7,701 nt of DNA from Thermodesulfobacteriota bacterium (lineage in GTDB: Bacteria > Desulfobacterota > Desulfocorpusculales > Desulfocorpusculum). Where the stretch lies: assembly GCA_028275295.1 (NCBI GenBank), contig JAPWUY010000076.1:1-7701 (forward strand), written 5' to 3'. Position 1 is the stretch's first letter. Every line of letters starts with the position of its first letter. Below, one piece after another: positions 1-6,769 of this stretch. The position numbers and the translations under genes were made by a program. A model generated the notes under the pieces. That model ran no database searches. It was not told the DNA's origin and saw only the letters and a program-made list of their open reading frames with translations.

Positions 1-1
1 G

Positions 2-1789
2 GAGATTCGATACGACGCCTACGACATATTCGCAGAATATCCCGAACCCCTCGTTCCGAGGCCTATGAGGATGGAGGTTGACGAGAGAGTCGCAAGCGAT
101 GGGAGGATCCTGAGACCTCTCGATCCCGATGAGGTGAGAGGTGTCCTGGCAAGGCTCGTGGAGATGGGCATGGAGTCCTTGGCTGTTTGCCTCATAAACT
201 CCTTCGAGAATCCCATCCACGAGAAGAGGATCCAGGAGATAGCCCTGGCGGAGCACCCTGAGATCCCTGTTTCCATCTCTTATGAGGTCCTCCCCCAGAT
301 ACGGGAGTACGAGAGGACGAGCACCACTGTGACCAACGCCTATGTGAAGCCCATAACTGGCCGCTATCTCGGACAGCTCGAGGAAAGGCTCAGGAGACTG
401 GGAATCCCAGGAAAGCTCTACATAATGCTATCGAGCGGGGGCATCACATCGGCACGGGTGGCCATGGAGTTCCCGGTGAGGATCATAGAGAGTGGACCCA
501 CAGCAGCGGTCATAGCCTCCCAGTTCTATGGGAGGATGTTTGGCATAGAGAATCTCTTCTGTTTCGATATGGGTGGCACTACAGCCAAGTCGTGCCTCAT
601 CCAAAAAGGGGAAGCGGGGCTTGTCTCAACTTTCGAGGTGGGTAGGGTCCAGAGGTTCAAGAGAGGAAGTGGCCTTCCCATTCAGGTTCCGGTAGTGGAC
701 CTCATGGAAATAGGCGCGGGAGGAGGAAGCATAGCCAGGGTGAGCCGTTTTGGCACCCTCCAAGTGGGGCCAGAGAGCGCTGGGGCTGACCCTGGACCCG
801 TGTGCTATGGGCTGGGGGGTAAGGAACCTACTGTAACGGACGCCGATCTGATCCTCGGTTACCTGAATCCCGATTATTTCTTGGGTGGCGCTATGCCCCT
901 TTTCAAAGAGGCTGCCTCCCGGGCGATAGAGGAAAGGGTGGCTGCTCCCCTCGGGGTCTCCATGGTGCAAGCAGCCTATGGGATACACGATCTCATAAAC
1001 GAGGTGATGGCCGCAGCGGCCAAAACCCACATAGCTGAAAAGGGAGGTAATCCCAGGTTGGTCACGGTGGTTGCCTTTGGGGGTGCAGGTCCCGTCCATG
1101 CTTATGGACTGGCCAAGAAGATCGGAGCTCCCAGGATCCTAGTGCCCAAGATGCCAGGTGTGGGATCGGCTTTGGGCTTCTTCACCGCCCCCATGGCCTT
1201 CGATGTGGCCAGGAGCCACAAGGTGAATCTCATGGAGGCGGACCTAGAAGAGATAGAGAGGATCTTCCAGGAGCTAGAGGCGGAAGCCTCAGCGGCCATA
1301 GGTGGAAAGGAGGTGGAGAAGGAGGTCCTGTACGAGAGATCACTGGATATGAGGTTCGTGGGTCAGGGGGCTGAGACCCATTTGCCGGTTGAGAGAAAGC
1401 CATTCCACGAGTTCTCGAGGGAGGAGATCAGGCGTCTTTTCGACAGAACTTATGAGCATCTGTATGGCCGCACGTATCCAGATACACCCGTGGAATTCGT
1501 GACCTTCAAGGTGAGGGCTAGGCTTCCAGACAGGCCCTTCAGGATACCACCCCAGCCAAGGGAGACAAAGGGGTTGAGGGAGGCGATAAAGGGCGAGAGA
1601 AAGGCATTCTCCACCAAGAGGAAGGAATTCGTCCCCTTCACCGTGTACGATCGCTACAGGCTTCCTCCAGGAGCTGTATTTTCGGGTCCTGCAATCATAG
1701 AGGAGAGGGAGTCAACCACAGTCGTGGGAGAAGATGGAGTTGTCAGGGTGGACGATCATGGCTTCCTGTGGATCCAACTGGACCAGTGA
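2..1789 (+). CDS. hyuA: HyuA-family hydantoinase/oxoprolinase (ketone carboxylase beta-like) subunit, 5' partial
   Basis: This is the ATP-binding subunit of a HyuA/HyuB enzyme. The family covers N-methylhydantoinase A, the 5-oxoprolinase N-half, caprolactamase, and the beta-type subunits of acetone and acetophenone carboxylases. Known members use ATP to phosphorylate an amide or enolate oxygen. The frame is open from base 2 and already reads family sequence (YDIF...PEPLVPR) before the ATG at 65, so that ATG is internal. About 595 residues are visible. Roughly the first 90-100, which should hold the first DxGGTFTD phosphate motif, lie off the window. Visible signatures are ESGPTAA (488-508), the second phosphate motif FDMGGTTAK (from 563), GAGGGSI (713-733), GADPGPVCYG (782-811) and FGGAGPVHAYGLA (1076-1114). 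The C-terminus is normal for the family (GPAIIEERESTTVV) and ends in TGA. The protein is probably cytoplasmic. hyuB follows 126 bases downstream and should encode its partner. The family is secure, but the substrate cannot be read from sequence. Confidence 0.9.
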   Translation, partial: EIRYDAYDIFAEYPEPLVPRPMRMEVDERVASDGRILRPLDPDEVRGVLARLVEMGMESLAVCLINSFENPIHEKRIQEIALAEHPEIPVSISYEVLPQIREYERTSTTVTNAYVKPITGRYLGQLEERLRRLGIPGKLYIMLSSGGITSARVAMEFPVRIIESGPTAAVIASQFYGRMFGIENLFCFDMGGTTAKSCLIQKGEAGLVSTFEVGRVQRFKRGSGLPIQVPVVDLMEIGAGGGSIARVSRFGTLQVGPESAGADPGPVCYGLGGKEPTVTDADLILGYLNPDYFLGGAMPLFKEAASRAIEERVAAPLGVSMVQAAYGIHDLINEVMAAAAKTHIAEKGGNPRLVTVVAFGGAGPVHAYGLAKKIGAPRILVPKMPGVGSALGFFTAPMAFDVARSHKVNLMEADLEEIERIFQELEAEASAAIGGKEVEKEVLYERSLDMRFVGQGAETHLPVERKPFHEFSREEIRRLFDRTYEHLYGRTYPDTPVEFVTFKVRARLPDRPFRIPPQPRETKGLREAIKGERKAFSTKRKEFVPFTVYDRYRLPPGAVFSGPAIIEERESTTVVGEDGVVRVDDHGFLWIQLDQ

Positions 1790-1791
1790 GA

Positions 1792-1843
1792 GGGCTCCAG
1801 ATATAGAGCCCATCTCCATGGGCTGGAACCCCCTGCTAGGGGG
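1792..1843 (+). promoter_or_regulatory. Tandem stem-loops between hyuA and hyuB
   Basis: Two inverted repeats start two bases after the hyuA stop. The first has a perfect 7-bp stem, AGCCCAT (1807-1813) and ATGGGCT (1818-1824), closed by a CTCC loop. It can be enlarged by GGGCTCC (1792-1798) pairing with GGAACCC (1825-1831), with one mismatch. The second is CCCCC (1829-1833) with GGGGG (1839-1843) around TGCTA, and it shares three bases with the enlarged first stem, so the two compete slightly. No T-run follows, so this is not a standard intrinsic terminator. It could protect mRNA ends, be a processing site, or tune the hyuA:hyuB ratio. The pairing is seen in the sequence; the function is inferred. 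Confidence 0.4.
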
Positions 1844-1903
1844 AGAGTAAGCTCCAAGGAGAAGACATTCTTGCACTGGCTTGGGAAAGATTGACGTGAG
1901 AGA

Positions 1904-1910
1904 GGGAGGG
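1904..1910 (+). promoter_or_regulatory. Ribosome binding site of hyuB
   Basis: GGGAGGG lies five bases before the ATG at 1916 and is a strong Shine-Dalgarno match. It sets the hyuB start and shows that hyuB has its own initiation signal and is not translated by coupling to hyuA. Confidence 0.8.
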
Positions 1911-1915
1911 ATAAA

Positions 1916-3655
1916 ATGGCCAGGGGTTTTGACCCGATCCAGATAGAGATCCTCTGGAGGAGGCTAATCTCCATAGTGGATGAGGCTGATGCCTCGGTTG
2001 CGAGAACTGCCTTTTCGAGTCTTCTCAGGGATGCCCACGACTACACCTGCATGTTCACGGACAGCCATGGAAGGGAGATGGCCCAAGGCACCTTGTGCAC
2101 GCCAGGCCAAGCTGGGGCAATGTCCCTCGGGGTCAAGCGAATAATCCAGTCCCTGGATCGGAACTCCCTCAAACCAGGTGATGTCTTCATAGTGAACGAC
2201 CCCTGGCTCCTGGCAGGACATCTCAATGACATATGCGTCCTGAGCCCCATTTTCAGGGGAGAGGATCTTGTAGCCTTCACAGCGTGCGTCTTCCATCACT
2301 CGGACATAGGGGGGAGGATCTCCTCGGACAATCGCCAGGTCTATGAAGAGGGCCTCTTCATACCCCTTGTCAAGCTGTACGACGGGGGGAGGCTCAACGA
2401 GTCCATAATGGAACTGATAAGGTGGAACGTGAGGACACCGGAAGAGGTCACTGGAGATATCCGCTCCCAGGTAGCAGCTAATCACGTGTGTGGCCGAAAG
2501 ATACTGGAGATGATGGAGCAAGAGGGGTTGGAGACTCTCGATGGATTGGCCGAGGAAATAATCCAGAGGACCGAGAAGTCCATGCGAGATGCCATATCCA
2601 AGATCCCCGACGGGGTCTATCCCTATGAAGGGATAATCGAGGGGGCTGGAAACAGGCCCGATATCACCATAAGGTTGAAGGTGGAGGTCGAGGGAAGCGA
2701 CATCTACGTCGACTTCGCTGGCACATCTCCCCAGGTGGATTGGGGGGGAAATGTGGTGTACAACTTCACATACGCTTACGTCTTCATGGCCATAAAGAGC
2801 GCCTGCGATCCAGATATACCCATCAATGAGGGGGCTATAAGGCCAGTGCACATGACAGCGCCAGAGGGATGCGTGGTCAACTGCAAGTTTCCAGCGGCTG
2901 TGGCCGCAAGGATGCAGGTGGGCCATTTCATGACAGAGATGGTTTACAGGGCCCTTTCCGAGGCCATCCCGGACAGGATAATAGCCGGAAGCGGAGGTAC
3001 ACCTGCCCAGACCAACATCTTCCATGGGAGACGCCATGACGGAAGGCCGTGGCTCACCATGATAATAAGGGGGGGAGGGATGGGAGCGAGCCTCCTCAGG
3101 GACGGCCACCACTGTGCCATATTCCCGGCAAATGGCGCCAACACTCCTGTGGAGATATTCGAAAGCGACACCCCTCTCATCGTCGAGGCTAGGGAGCTTC
3201 TGCCGGACTCGGGAGGTCCGGGTCGCACAAGGGGCGGTCTGGGAAGAAGATTCGTGGTGAGGATCCCAGCTGACGAGAAGGCCCCCCAGGGGCCTGTGAC
3301 AATAGCCGTGCAGGCGGGCCGTTTCAAGTATCCCCCTGAGGGACTCTTCGGTGGCAAACCTGGGAGCAGGGCTCGATTTCTGGTAAATGGCGAGCCCGCA
3401 GATCCCAGTGGCCTGACCCACTGCTTGCCAGGGGACTTGGTGGAGTTCCACAGTGCAGGGGGAGGAGGATTCGGGGATCCCCTGGAGAGGGATCCAGAGA
3501 TGGTCAAAAGGGATGTGGAGATGGGCTACGTGAGCTTGGAAGGTGCTAGGAGGGATTACGGTGTGGTTCTGGATCCCTTTACCCTGGGTTTGGATTCCGA
3601 GGCAACAGAAAAGCTCAGAGGAGAGCTCAGGGCGAGAAGAGGCTCGGCCCCATGA
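1916..3655 (+). CDS. hyuB: HyuB-family hydantoinase/oxoprolinase (ketone carboxylase alpha-like) subunit
   Basis: This is the catalytic partner of HyuA, a complete protein of 579 residues, which is usual for HyuB and well short of the ~770-residue acetone carboxylase alpha subunit. It opens with the family pattern (FDPIQIEILWRRL, then RTAFSS and CMFTDSHGREMAQG). It continues with GDVFIVNDPW, then GHLND and HHSDIGG, and ends in the glycine-rich GGGGFGDPLERD followed by the usual EGARRDYGVVL tail. His102, Asp105 and His127 are spaced 3 and 22 residues apart. As I recall it, this matches the manganese ligands of acetone carboxylase alpha (His150, Asp153, His175), so a metal site is likely. There is no signal peptide or membrane segment. 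The start is supported by the GGGAGGG site just upstream. With HyuA it should form an ATP-dependent lactam/hydantoin hydrolase or ketone carboxylase. No gamma subunit gene follows; a ferredoxin-nitroreductase gene does. The family is certain and the reaction is open. Confidence 0.93.
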   Translation: MARGFDPIQIEILWRRLISIVDEADASVARTAFSSLLRDAHDYTCMFTDSHGREMAQGTLCTPGQAGAMSLGVKRIIQSLDRNSLKPGDVFIVNDPWLLAGHLNDICVLSPIFRGEDLVAFTACVFHHSDIGGRISSDNRQVYEEGLFIPLVKLYDGGRLNESIMELIRWNVRTPEEVTGDIRSQVAANHVCGRKILEMMEQEGLETLDGLAEEIIQRTEKSMRDAISKIPDGVYPYEGIIEGAGNRPDITIRLKVEVEGSDIYVDFAGTSPQVDWGGNVVYNFTYAYVFMAIKSACDPDIPINEGAIRPVHMTAPEGCVVNCKFPAAVAARMQVGHFMTEMVYRALSEAIPDRIIAGSGGTPAQTNIFHGRRHDGRPWLTMIIRGGGMGASLLRDGHHCAIFPANGANTPVEIFESDTPLIVEARELLPDSGGPGRTRGGLGRRFVVRIPADEKAPQGPVTIAVQAGRFKYPPEGLFGGKPGSRARFLVNGEPADPSGLTHCLPGDLVEFHSAGGGGFGDPLERDPEMVKRDVEMGYVSLEGARRDYGVVLDPFTLGLDSEATEKLRGELRARRGSAP

Positions 3656-3675
3656 GGGGAGCGAGAGAACTCAAT

Positions 3676-3680
3676 GGAGG
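3676..3680 (+). promoter_or_regulatory. Ribosome binding site that decides the ferredoxin-nitroreductase start
   Basis: GGAGG ends ten bases before the ATG at 3691. The frame also has an ATG at 3652, whose last bases overlap the hyuB stop as ATGA. The extra 13 residues from that ATG (MRGARELNGGENK) resemble no ferredoxin N-terminus, while the 3691 start gives MIQVDPEKC, a standard ferredoxin opening. The downstream start is therefore preferred. Confidence 0.75.
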
Positions 3681-3690
3681 AGAGAACAAG

Positions 3691-4509
3691 ATGATCCAAG
3701 TGGACCCTGAAAAGTGCAAGAAGGATGGACTGTGCAGGGAGGAGTGCCCCGTGGCCATAATCGATTGGGGGAAACACGGAGGTTTCCCCGAGATGATAGA
3801 TGGAGGAGAGAAGAATTGCCTTGTGTGCGGTCATTGTGTCGCTGTGTGCCCCAATGGTGCCTTGAGCCACAAGCTCGTTCCCCTGGAAGAGTGTCCGACC
3901 ATCGATGAGAAGTTGAGGGTTGATCTAGATCAGGTGACCCAGCTACTCAGATCGCGCAGATCCATAAGGAACTTCAGGGAAAGGCCCGTTGAGAAGGAGA
4001 AGATCGAGAGGTTGATACACATAGCCCGTTATGCTCCAACAGGCGGCAATCTGCAACTCGTCCACTGGACGGTGTTCACATCCCGAGAGGCCATATGGAA
4101 GATGGCATCGCTCGCGATCGAATGGATAAGAAAGCTCATGGAGACTGTGCCATTGGCCTCTCTTCCTCCCTACATGCCGAGGATCGTGGCTGGCTGGGAT
4201 TCCGGAAAGGACACGGTTCTGAGAAATGCTCCGGTCGTGCTCATAGCCTCCTCACCCAAACAGGACCCCAATGGCATGGTGAACGTGACTTTGGCCCTCT
4301 CGTATCTCGAGCTTGCGGCATTGCCCATGGGTCTAGGAACTTGTTGGGCGGGTATCTTACAGAGGGCCCTCCAATCTTACGAGCCTTTGAGGGAGATGGT
4401 GGCCTTGCCAGAAGGCCACACCAACCACTACCCCATGATGCTGGGATATCCCAAGTTTCGTTACTTTCGCCTCCCGGAAAGGAGGCCTCCCCAAATCTCT
4501 TGGAGATAG
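3691..4509 (+). CDS. Ferredoxin-nitroreductase fusion protein (two Fe-S clusters plus FMN domain)
   Basis: This is a 272-residue cytoplasmic flavoprotein with an N-terminal bacterial-type ferredoxin domain (about residues 1-60) fused to a nitroreductase domain (about 80-272). Cluster motif I has Cys9, Asp12, Cys15 and Cys19-Pro, so the usual second cysteine is Asp. Motif II is a full set: Cys43, Cys46, Cys49 and Cys53-Pro. The nitroreductase half shows RRSIRNF (89-95), which in this fold contacts the FMN phosphate, then ARYAPTGGNLQ (112-122), NAPVVLIASS (179-188) and GLGTCWAG (214-221). It ends with MMLGYPK (249-255) and the RRPPQISWR tail, so it is complete. Such fusions are common in anaerobes and presumably pass electrons from ferredoxin clusters to FMN and on to an organic acceptor. 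The natural substrate is rarely known. The gene sits 35 bases after hyuB and is probably cotranscribed, which suggests a redox step on the substrate or product of HyuAB. The family is secure and the reaction unknown. Confidence 0.9.
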   Translation: MIQVDPEKCKKDGLCREECPVAIIDWGKHGGFPEMIDGGEKNCLVCGHCVAVCPNGALSHKLVPLEECPTIDEKLRVDLDQVTQLLRSRRSIRNFRERPVEKEKIERLIHIARYAPTGGNLQLVHWTVFTSREAIWKMASLAIEWIRKLMETVPLASLPPYMPRIVAGWDSGKDTVLRNAPVVLIASSPKQDPNGMVNVTLALSYLELAALPMGLGTCWAGILQRALQSYEPLREMVALPEGHTNHYPMMLGYPKFRYFRLPERRPPQISWR

Positions 4510-4571
4510 GGGCCGTAAGTGCCTGATGGCGGCCTTCTGAGGAATCTGCCTGGACTAATCTGTCCATTCCC

Positions 4572-4608
4572 TCGGGGGGCGAGGGGGTCCGAAGGCTTCG
4601 CCCCCTGG
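4572..4608. terminator. GC-rich stem-loop between convergent genes, candidate bidirectional terminator
   Basis: The 124-base gap between the two convergent stop codons contains a GC-rich inverted repeat: GGGGGCGA (4575-4582) with TCGCCCCC (4598-4605). Wobble and normal pairs extend it outward to 4572 and 4608. A competing fold pairs GGGGG (4583-4587) with CCCCC (4601-4605) and CGAA (4590-4593) with TTCG (4597-4600), with a two-base bulge. No T-run follows directly on either strand, and the TTTTT at 4630-4634 is over 20 bases away. The position suits a shared terminator or a REP-like dispersed repeat, but the evidence is limited to pairing. Confidence 0.4.
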
Positions 4609-4633
4609 CCCGCCTGAGTTTCCCACACGTTTT

Positions 4634-6598
4634 TCATTTCTGGAGTTCGGGGACTATCTTTTCGAAGTAGTCCAGCACCTCTGGGTTCATGAGGGCGTCC
4701 CTGTTGGTCACGGGCCTTCCGTGGATTATGTTGGTCACGGCGCTTTCCACCTTTTTCATGTTCAAGGTGTAGGGAGCCCCTGGCATTTCCATTATGATGG
4801 CGGGGACATGTCTTGGAGATGCCTGTTCCCTCAGCGCCTTTCTAATCTTTTCCTTGAGGTCCTCCGTGAGAGTGTGCCCCTCGTTGAGCTTCACGAAGAG
4901 GATTATCCTCTGGTCGCCCTGCCAGCTCTGGCCTATGGCCAGGCTGTCCGCTATTTCGGGGAGCTTCTCCACCACATTGTAAATCTCAGCAGTCCCTATT
5001 CTCACTCCTGAGGGTTTCAGCACCGAGTCAGAGCGGCCGTAGAATGTGATCCCCCTAGTATCGCTATGCATGACTATGTAGTCCCCATGCCTCCAAACAC
5101 CTGGATACACCTCGAAGTATGCTGCCCTGTACTTGGAGCCATCGGGGTCATTCCAGAAGTACAGGGGCATGGATGGTGCCGGTGCCTCGCACACCAGTTC
5201 TGCTTGCTGGTCCCACACGTGATTTCCTTTCTCGTCATAGGCCTTCACCTTCATCCCAAGGGCCGGGCTCTGGAGCTCCCCTGCATAGACGGGCAGGATC
5301 GGGCTCCCAATGGCAAAGCAGCCATTTATGTCTGTGCCGCCAGATATGGAGTTGAAGTGGAGATCTGCCTTTATCTCCTTGTACACGTACTGGAAGCCCT
5401 CTGCCGAAAGAGGAGATCCTGTCTGGGATATCTGGGTGAGGGCGGACAGATCGTACATGCTCCCAGGCCTCACACCTTGTGCCCTGAGGGCATTCACGTA
5501 ACTAGCGCTAAGCCCGAAGATGTTTATCCTGAGATCCTGGGCCAGCTTCCACATGGCAGAGGGATCAGGATGCATTGGATTTCCGTCATATAGAACCACG
5601 GTTGCACCTGCTCCCAATGAACTCAGAAGCCAGTTCCACATCATCCAGCTGCAGGTGGTGATGTAGAATATGGTGTCCTCTCTCTTGAGATCGGTATGGA
5701 TGATGAGCTCCTTCAGATGATTTATGAGAATGCCCCCAGCCCCTTGAACCATGCATTTGGGTTTTCCGGTTGTGCCCGAGGAGAACATGATGTAAACGGG
5801 ATGATCGAAGGGGAGTTGCTCGAATTCGATCTCGAGACCCCTTTTAGATGAGATGAACTCCTCGAAGGACACTGCATTGGGGAGTGTTTTCAAATCGGGC
5901 TTTGTCCCAGCATACTCCACCACTACCACCTTCTCCAGGGATGGGATGGCCTTGGCCACCTCGATGGCATTATCGAAGGATCTGAAGGTCTTCCCTTTGT
6001 AAAAGTAGCCATCTACCGTGAACATCACCCTCGGTTCCACCTGACCGAGCCTGTCCAGGGCCGCTTGTGCGCCTATGTCAGTGGCGCAGGAGGACCAAAT
6101 GGCCCCGATGCTCGTCGAGGCTAGCATGGCTATGGCAGTCTCCATCAAATTGGGCATATATGCCACGACCCTGTCTCCGGGCTTTATCCCCAAGTCCCTC
6201 AGGGATTTTGCGAGCCTGGCCACGGTGTCGTAGAGTTCAGCGTATGTCATCTGGGAGGTCTTCTGGGTCTCACCCACAAATTTGAACGCAGGCCTGTCGT
6301 CCCTGTATCTCAGGAGATTTTCCGCGAAATTCAGCCTGGCTCCCTCGAACCACCTCGCCCCGGGAAATTTCTTCAGGTCATCGACTACCCTGGTATAGGG
6401 CTGCGAGGCCTTTATCTCGACGAAATCCCACACAGCGGCCCAGAAATCAGGAATCTCCTCCACGGACCAGTCGTAAAGCTCCCAATAACTCGCGAAGTTC
6501 TTCCCGTATTTCTTGTTCACATGGTCGATGAAGCGAGTCATATTGGCCTTCTTCTTCCTCTCCTCCGATGGGACCCAAAGGGGCTTCTTGCTGGCCAT
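4634..6598 (-). CDS. aacS: Acetoacetyl-CoA synthetase (acetoacetate-CoA ligase)
   Basis: This enzyme joins acetoacetate to CoA using ATP, through an acetoacetyl-AMP intermediate. The product can enter thiolysis to acetyl-CoA or reductive pathways. It is a complete 654-residue member of the ANL adenylate-forming superfamily, of usual length for AACS. Motifs in order are the AACS-type N-terminus (LWVPSEERKKKANMTRF), WFEGARLNFAENLL, the phosphate loop YIMFSSGTTGKPK (269-281), SGGTDI (419-424), YGRSDSVLKPSGVRIG (520-535) and the C-terminal lysine region YTLNMKKVE. The tail HGRPVTNRDALMNPE is characteristic of AACS, unlike acetyl-CoA synthetase. The catalytic lysine should be Lys615. The residue before it is Met614, where the usual motif has Gly (NGK). 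The start has GGAGGAG six bases upstream. The gene converges on the HyuAB unit, 124 bases away. Acetoacetate could come from ketone carboxylation by HyuAB or from amino acid or fatty acid breakdown. Family assignment is strong; substrate breadth is not visible. Confidence 0.93.
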   Translation of the reverse strand: MASKKPLWVPSEERKKKANMTRFIDHVNKKYGKNFASYWELYDWSVEEIPDFWAAVWDFVEIKASQPYTRVVDDLKKFPGARWFEGARLNFAENLLRYRDDRPAFKFVGETQKTSQMTYAELYDTVARLAKSLRDLGIKPGDRVVAYMPNLMETAIAMLASTSIGAIWSSCATDIGAQAALDRLGQVEPRVMFTVDGYFYKGKTFRSFDNAIEVAKAIPSLEKVVVVEYAGTKPDLKTLPNAVSFEEFISSKRGLEIEFEQLPFDHPVYIMFSSGTTGKPKCMVQGAGGILINHLKELIIHTDLKREDTIFYITTCSWMMWNWLLSSLGAGATVVLYDGNPMHPDPSAMWKLAQDLRINIFGLSASYVNALRAQGVRPGSMYDLSALTQISQTGSPLSAEGFQYVYKEIKADLHFNSISGGTDINGCFAIGSPILPVYAGELQSPALGMKVKAYDEKGNHVWDQQAELVCEAPAPSMPLYFWNDPDGSKYRAAYFEVYPGVWRHGDYIVMHSDTRGITFYGRSDSVLKPSGVRIGTAEIYNVVEKLPEIADSLAIGQSWQGDQRIILFVKLNEGHTLTEDLKEKIRKALREQASPRHVPAIIMEMPGAPYTLNMKKVESAVTNIIHGRPVTNRDALMNPEVLDYFEKIVPELQK

Positions 6599-6604
6599 GG
6601 CCTA

Positions 6605-6611
6605 CTCCTCC
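6605..6611 (-). promoter_or_regulatory. Ribosome binding site of the acetoacetyl-CoA synthetase gene
   Basis: On the minus strand GGAGGAG ends six bases before the ATG (6598-6596). It is strong and supports this start, as does the family-typical N-terminal protein sequence. Confidence 0.8.
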
Positions 6612-6649
6612 ACCTGAGTAATCAGCCCTGATGGTTCATCAAGGCTCCT

Positions 6650-6678
6650 TTTATCTCGTTCCAAGGTCCTAGGGCCAA
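6650..6678 (-). promoter_or_regulatory. Candidate sigma70-type promoter for the acetoacetyl-CoA synthetase gene
   Basis: On the minus strand, TTGGCC (6678-6673) and GATAAA (6655-6650) are separated by exactly 17 bases. Each matches four of six consensus bases (TTGACA, TATAAT). The -10 box lies about 50 bases upstream of the start codon, in the 222-base gap before the gene. An imperfect 12-base palindrome centred on CCTAGG (6665-6676) overlaps the -35 end. If the host is an archaeon this reading fails. It is a weak match and is inferred, not shown. Confidence 0.25.
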
Positions 6679-6707
6679 AGTTCGTTAGCCTCAGCTCCCC
6701 ATTCCCC

Positions 6708-6734
6708 AAAAAAGACGCCAGTTGTGGCCTTGCT
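6708..6734 (-). terminator. Weak candidate intrinsic terminator after the dehydrogenase gene
   Basis: On the minus strand, GCCA (6728-6725) and TGGC (6720-6717) form a four-base stem around a CAAC loop, with AAG/CTT pairing possible beyond a two-base bulge. A run of six T (6713-6708) follows closely. It lies about 90 bases after the dehydrogenase stop and before the proposed ligase promoter, so it would separate the two minus-strand genes. The stem is short, so the call is tentative. Confidence 0.25.
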
Positions 6735-6769
6735 TCCATCTATCTTGTGTTGTAAATCCGCCTCCTCAT

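Noticed and set aside
65..67. ATG at 65 as the hyuA start
   Set aside because: The frame is open to base 2 and already encodes conserved HyuA sequence, and the N-terminal ATP motif is missing, so the gene begins before the window.
626..1099. A 157-codon open frame opposite hyuA
   Set aside because: It is antisense to strongly conserved HyuA motifs, and its translation has no recognisable family.
1964..3451. A 495-codon open frame on the minus strand, opposite hyuB
   Set aside because: Its codons are in register with hyuB codons, so it stays open simply because hyuB lacks TTA, CTA and TCA over this stretch. Its translation has no recognisable domain, while hyuB is a clear conserved family.
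3652..3690. Longer start for the ferredoxin-nitroreductase overlapping the hyuB stop (ATGA)
   Set aside because: The extra 13 residues do not fit the ferredoxin start, and the best ribosome binding site serves the ATG at 3691.
4629..4634. GTTTTT as the T-run of a plus-strand intrinsic terminator
   Set aside because: It lies more than 20 bases after the hairpin and overlaps the ligase stop codon, so it does not fit the usual terminator layout.
5066..5593. A 175-codon plus-strand frame opposite the CoA ligase gene
   Set aside because: It is a shadow of the ligase coding sequence, with no family resemblance.
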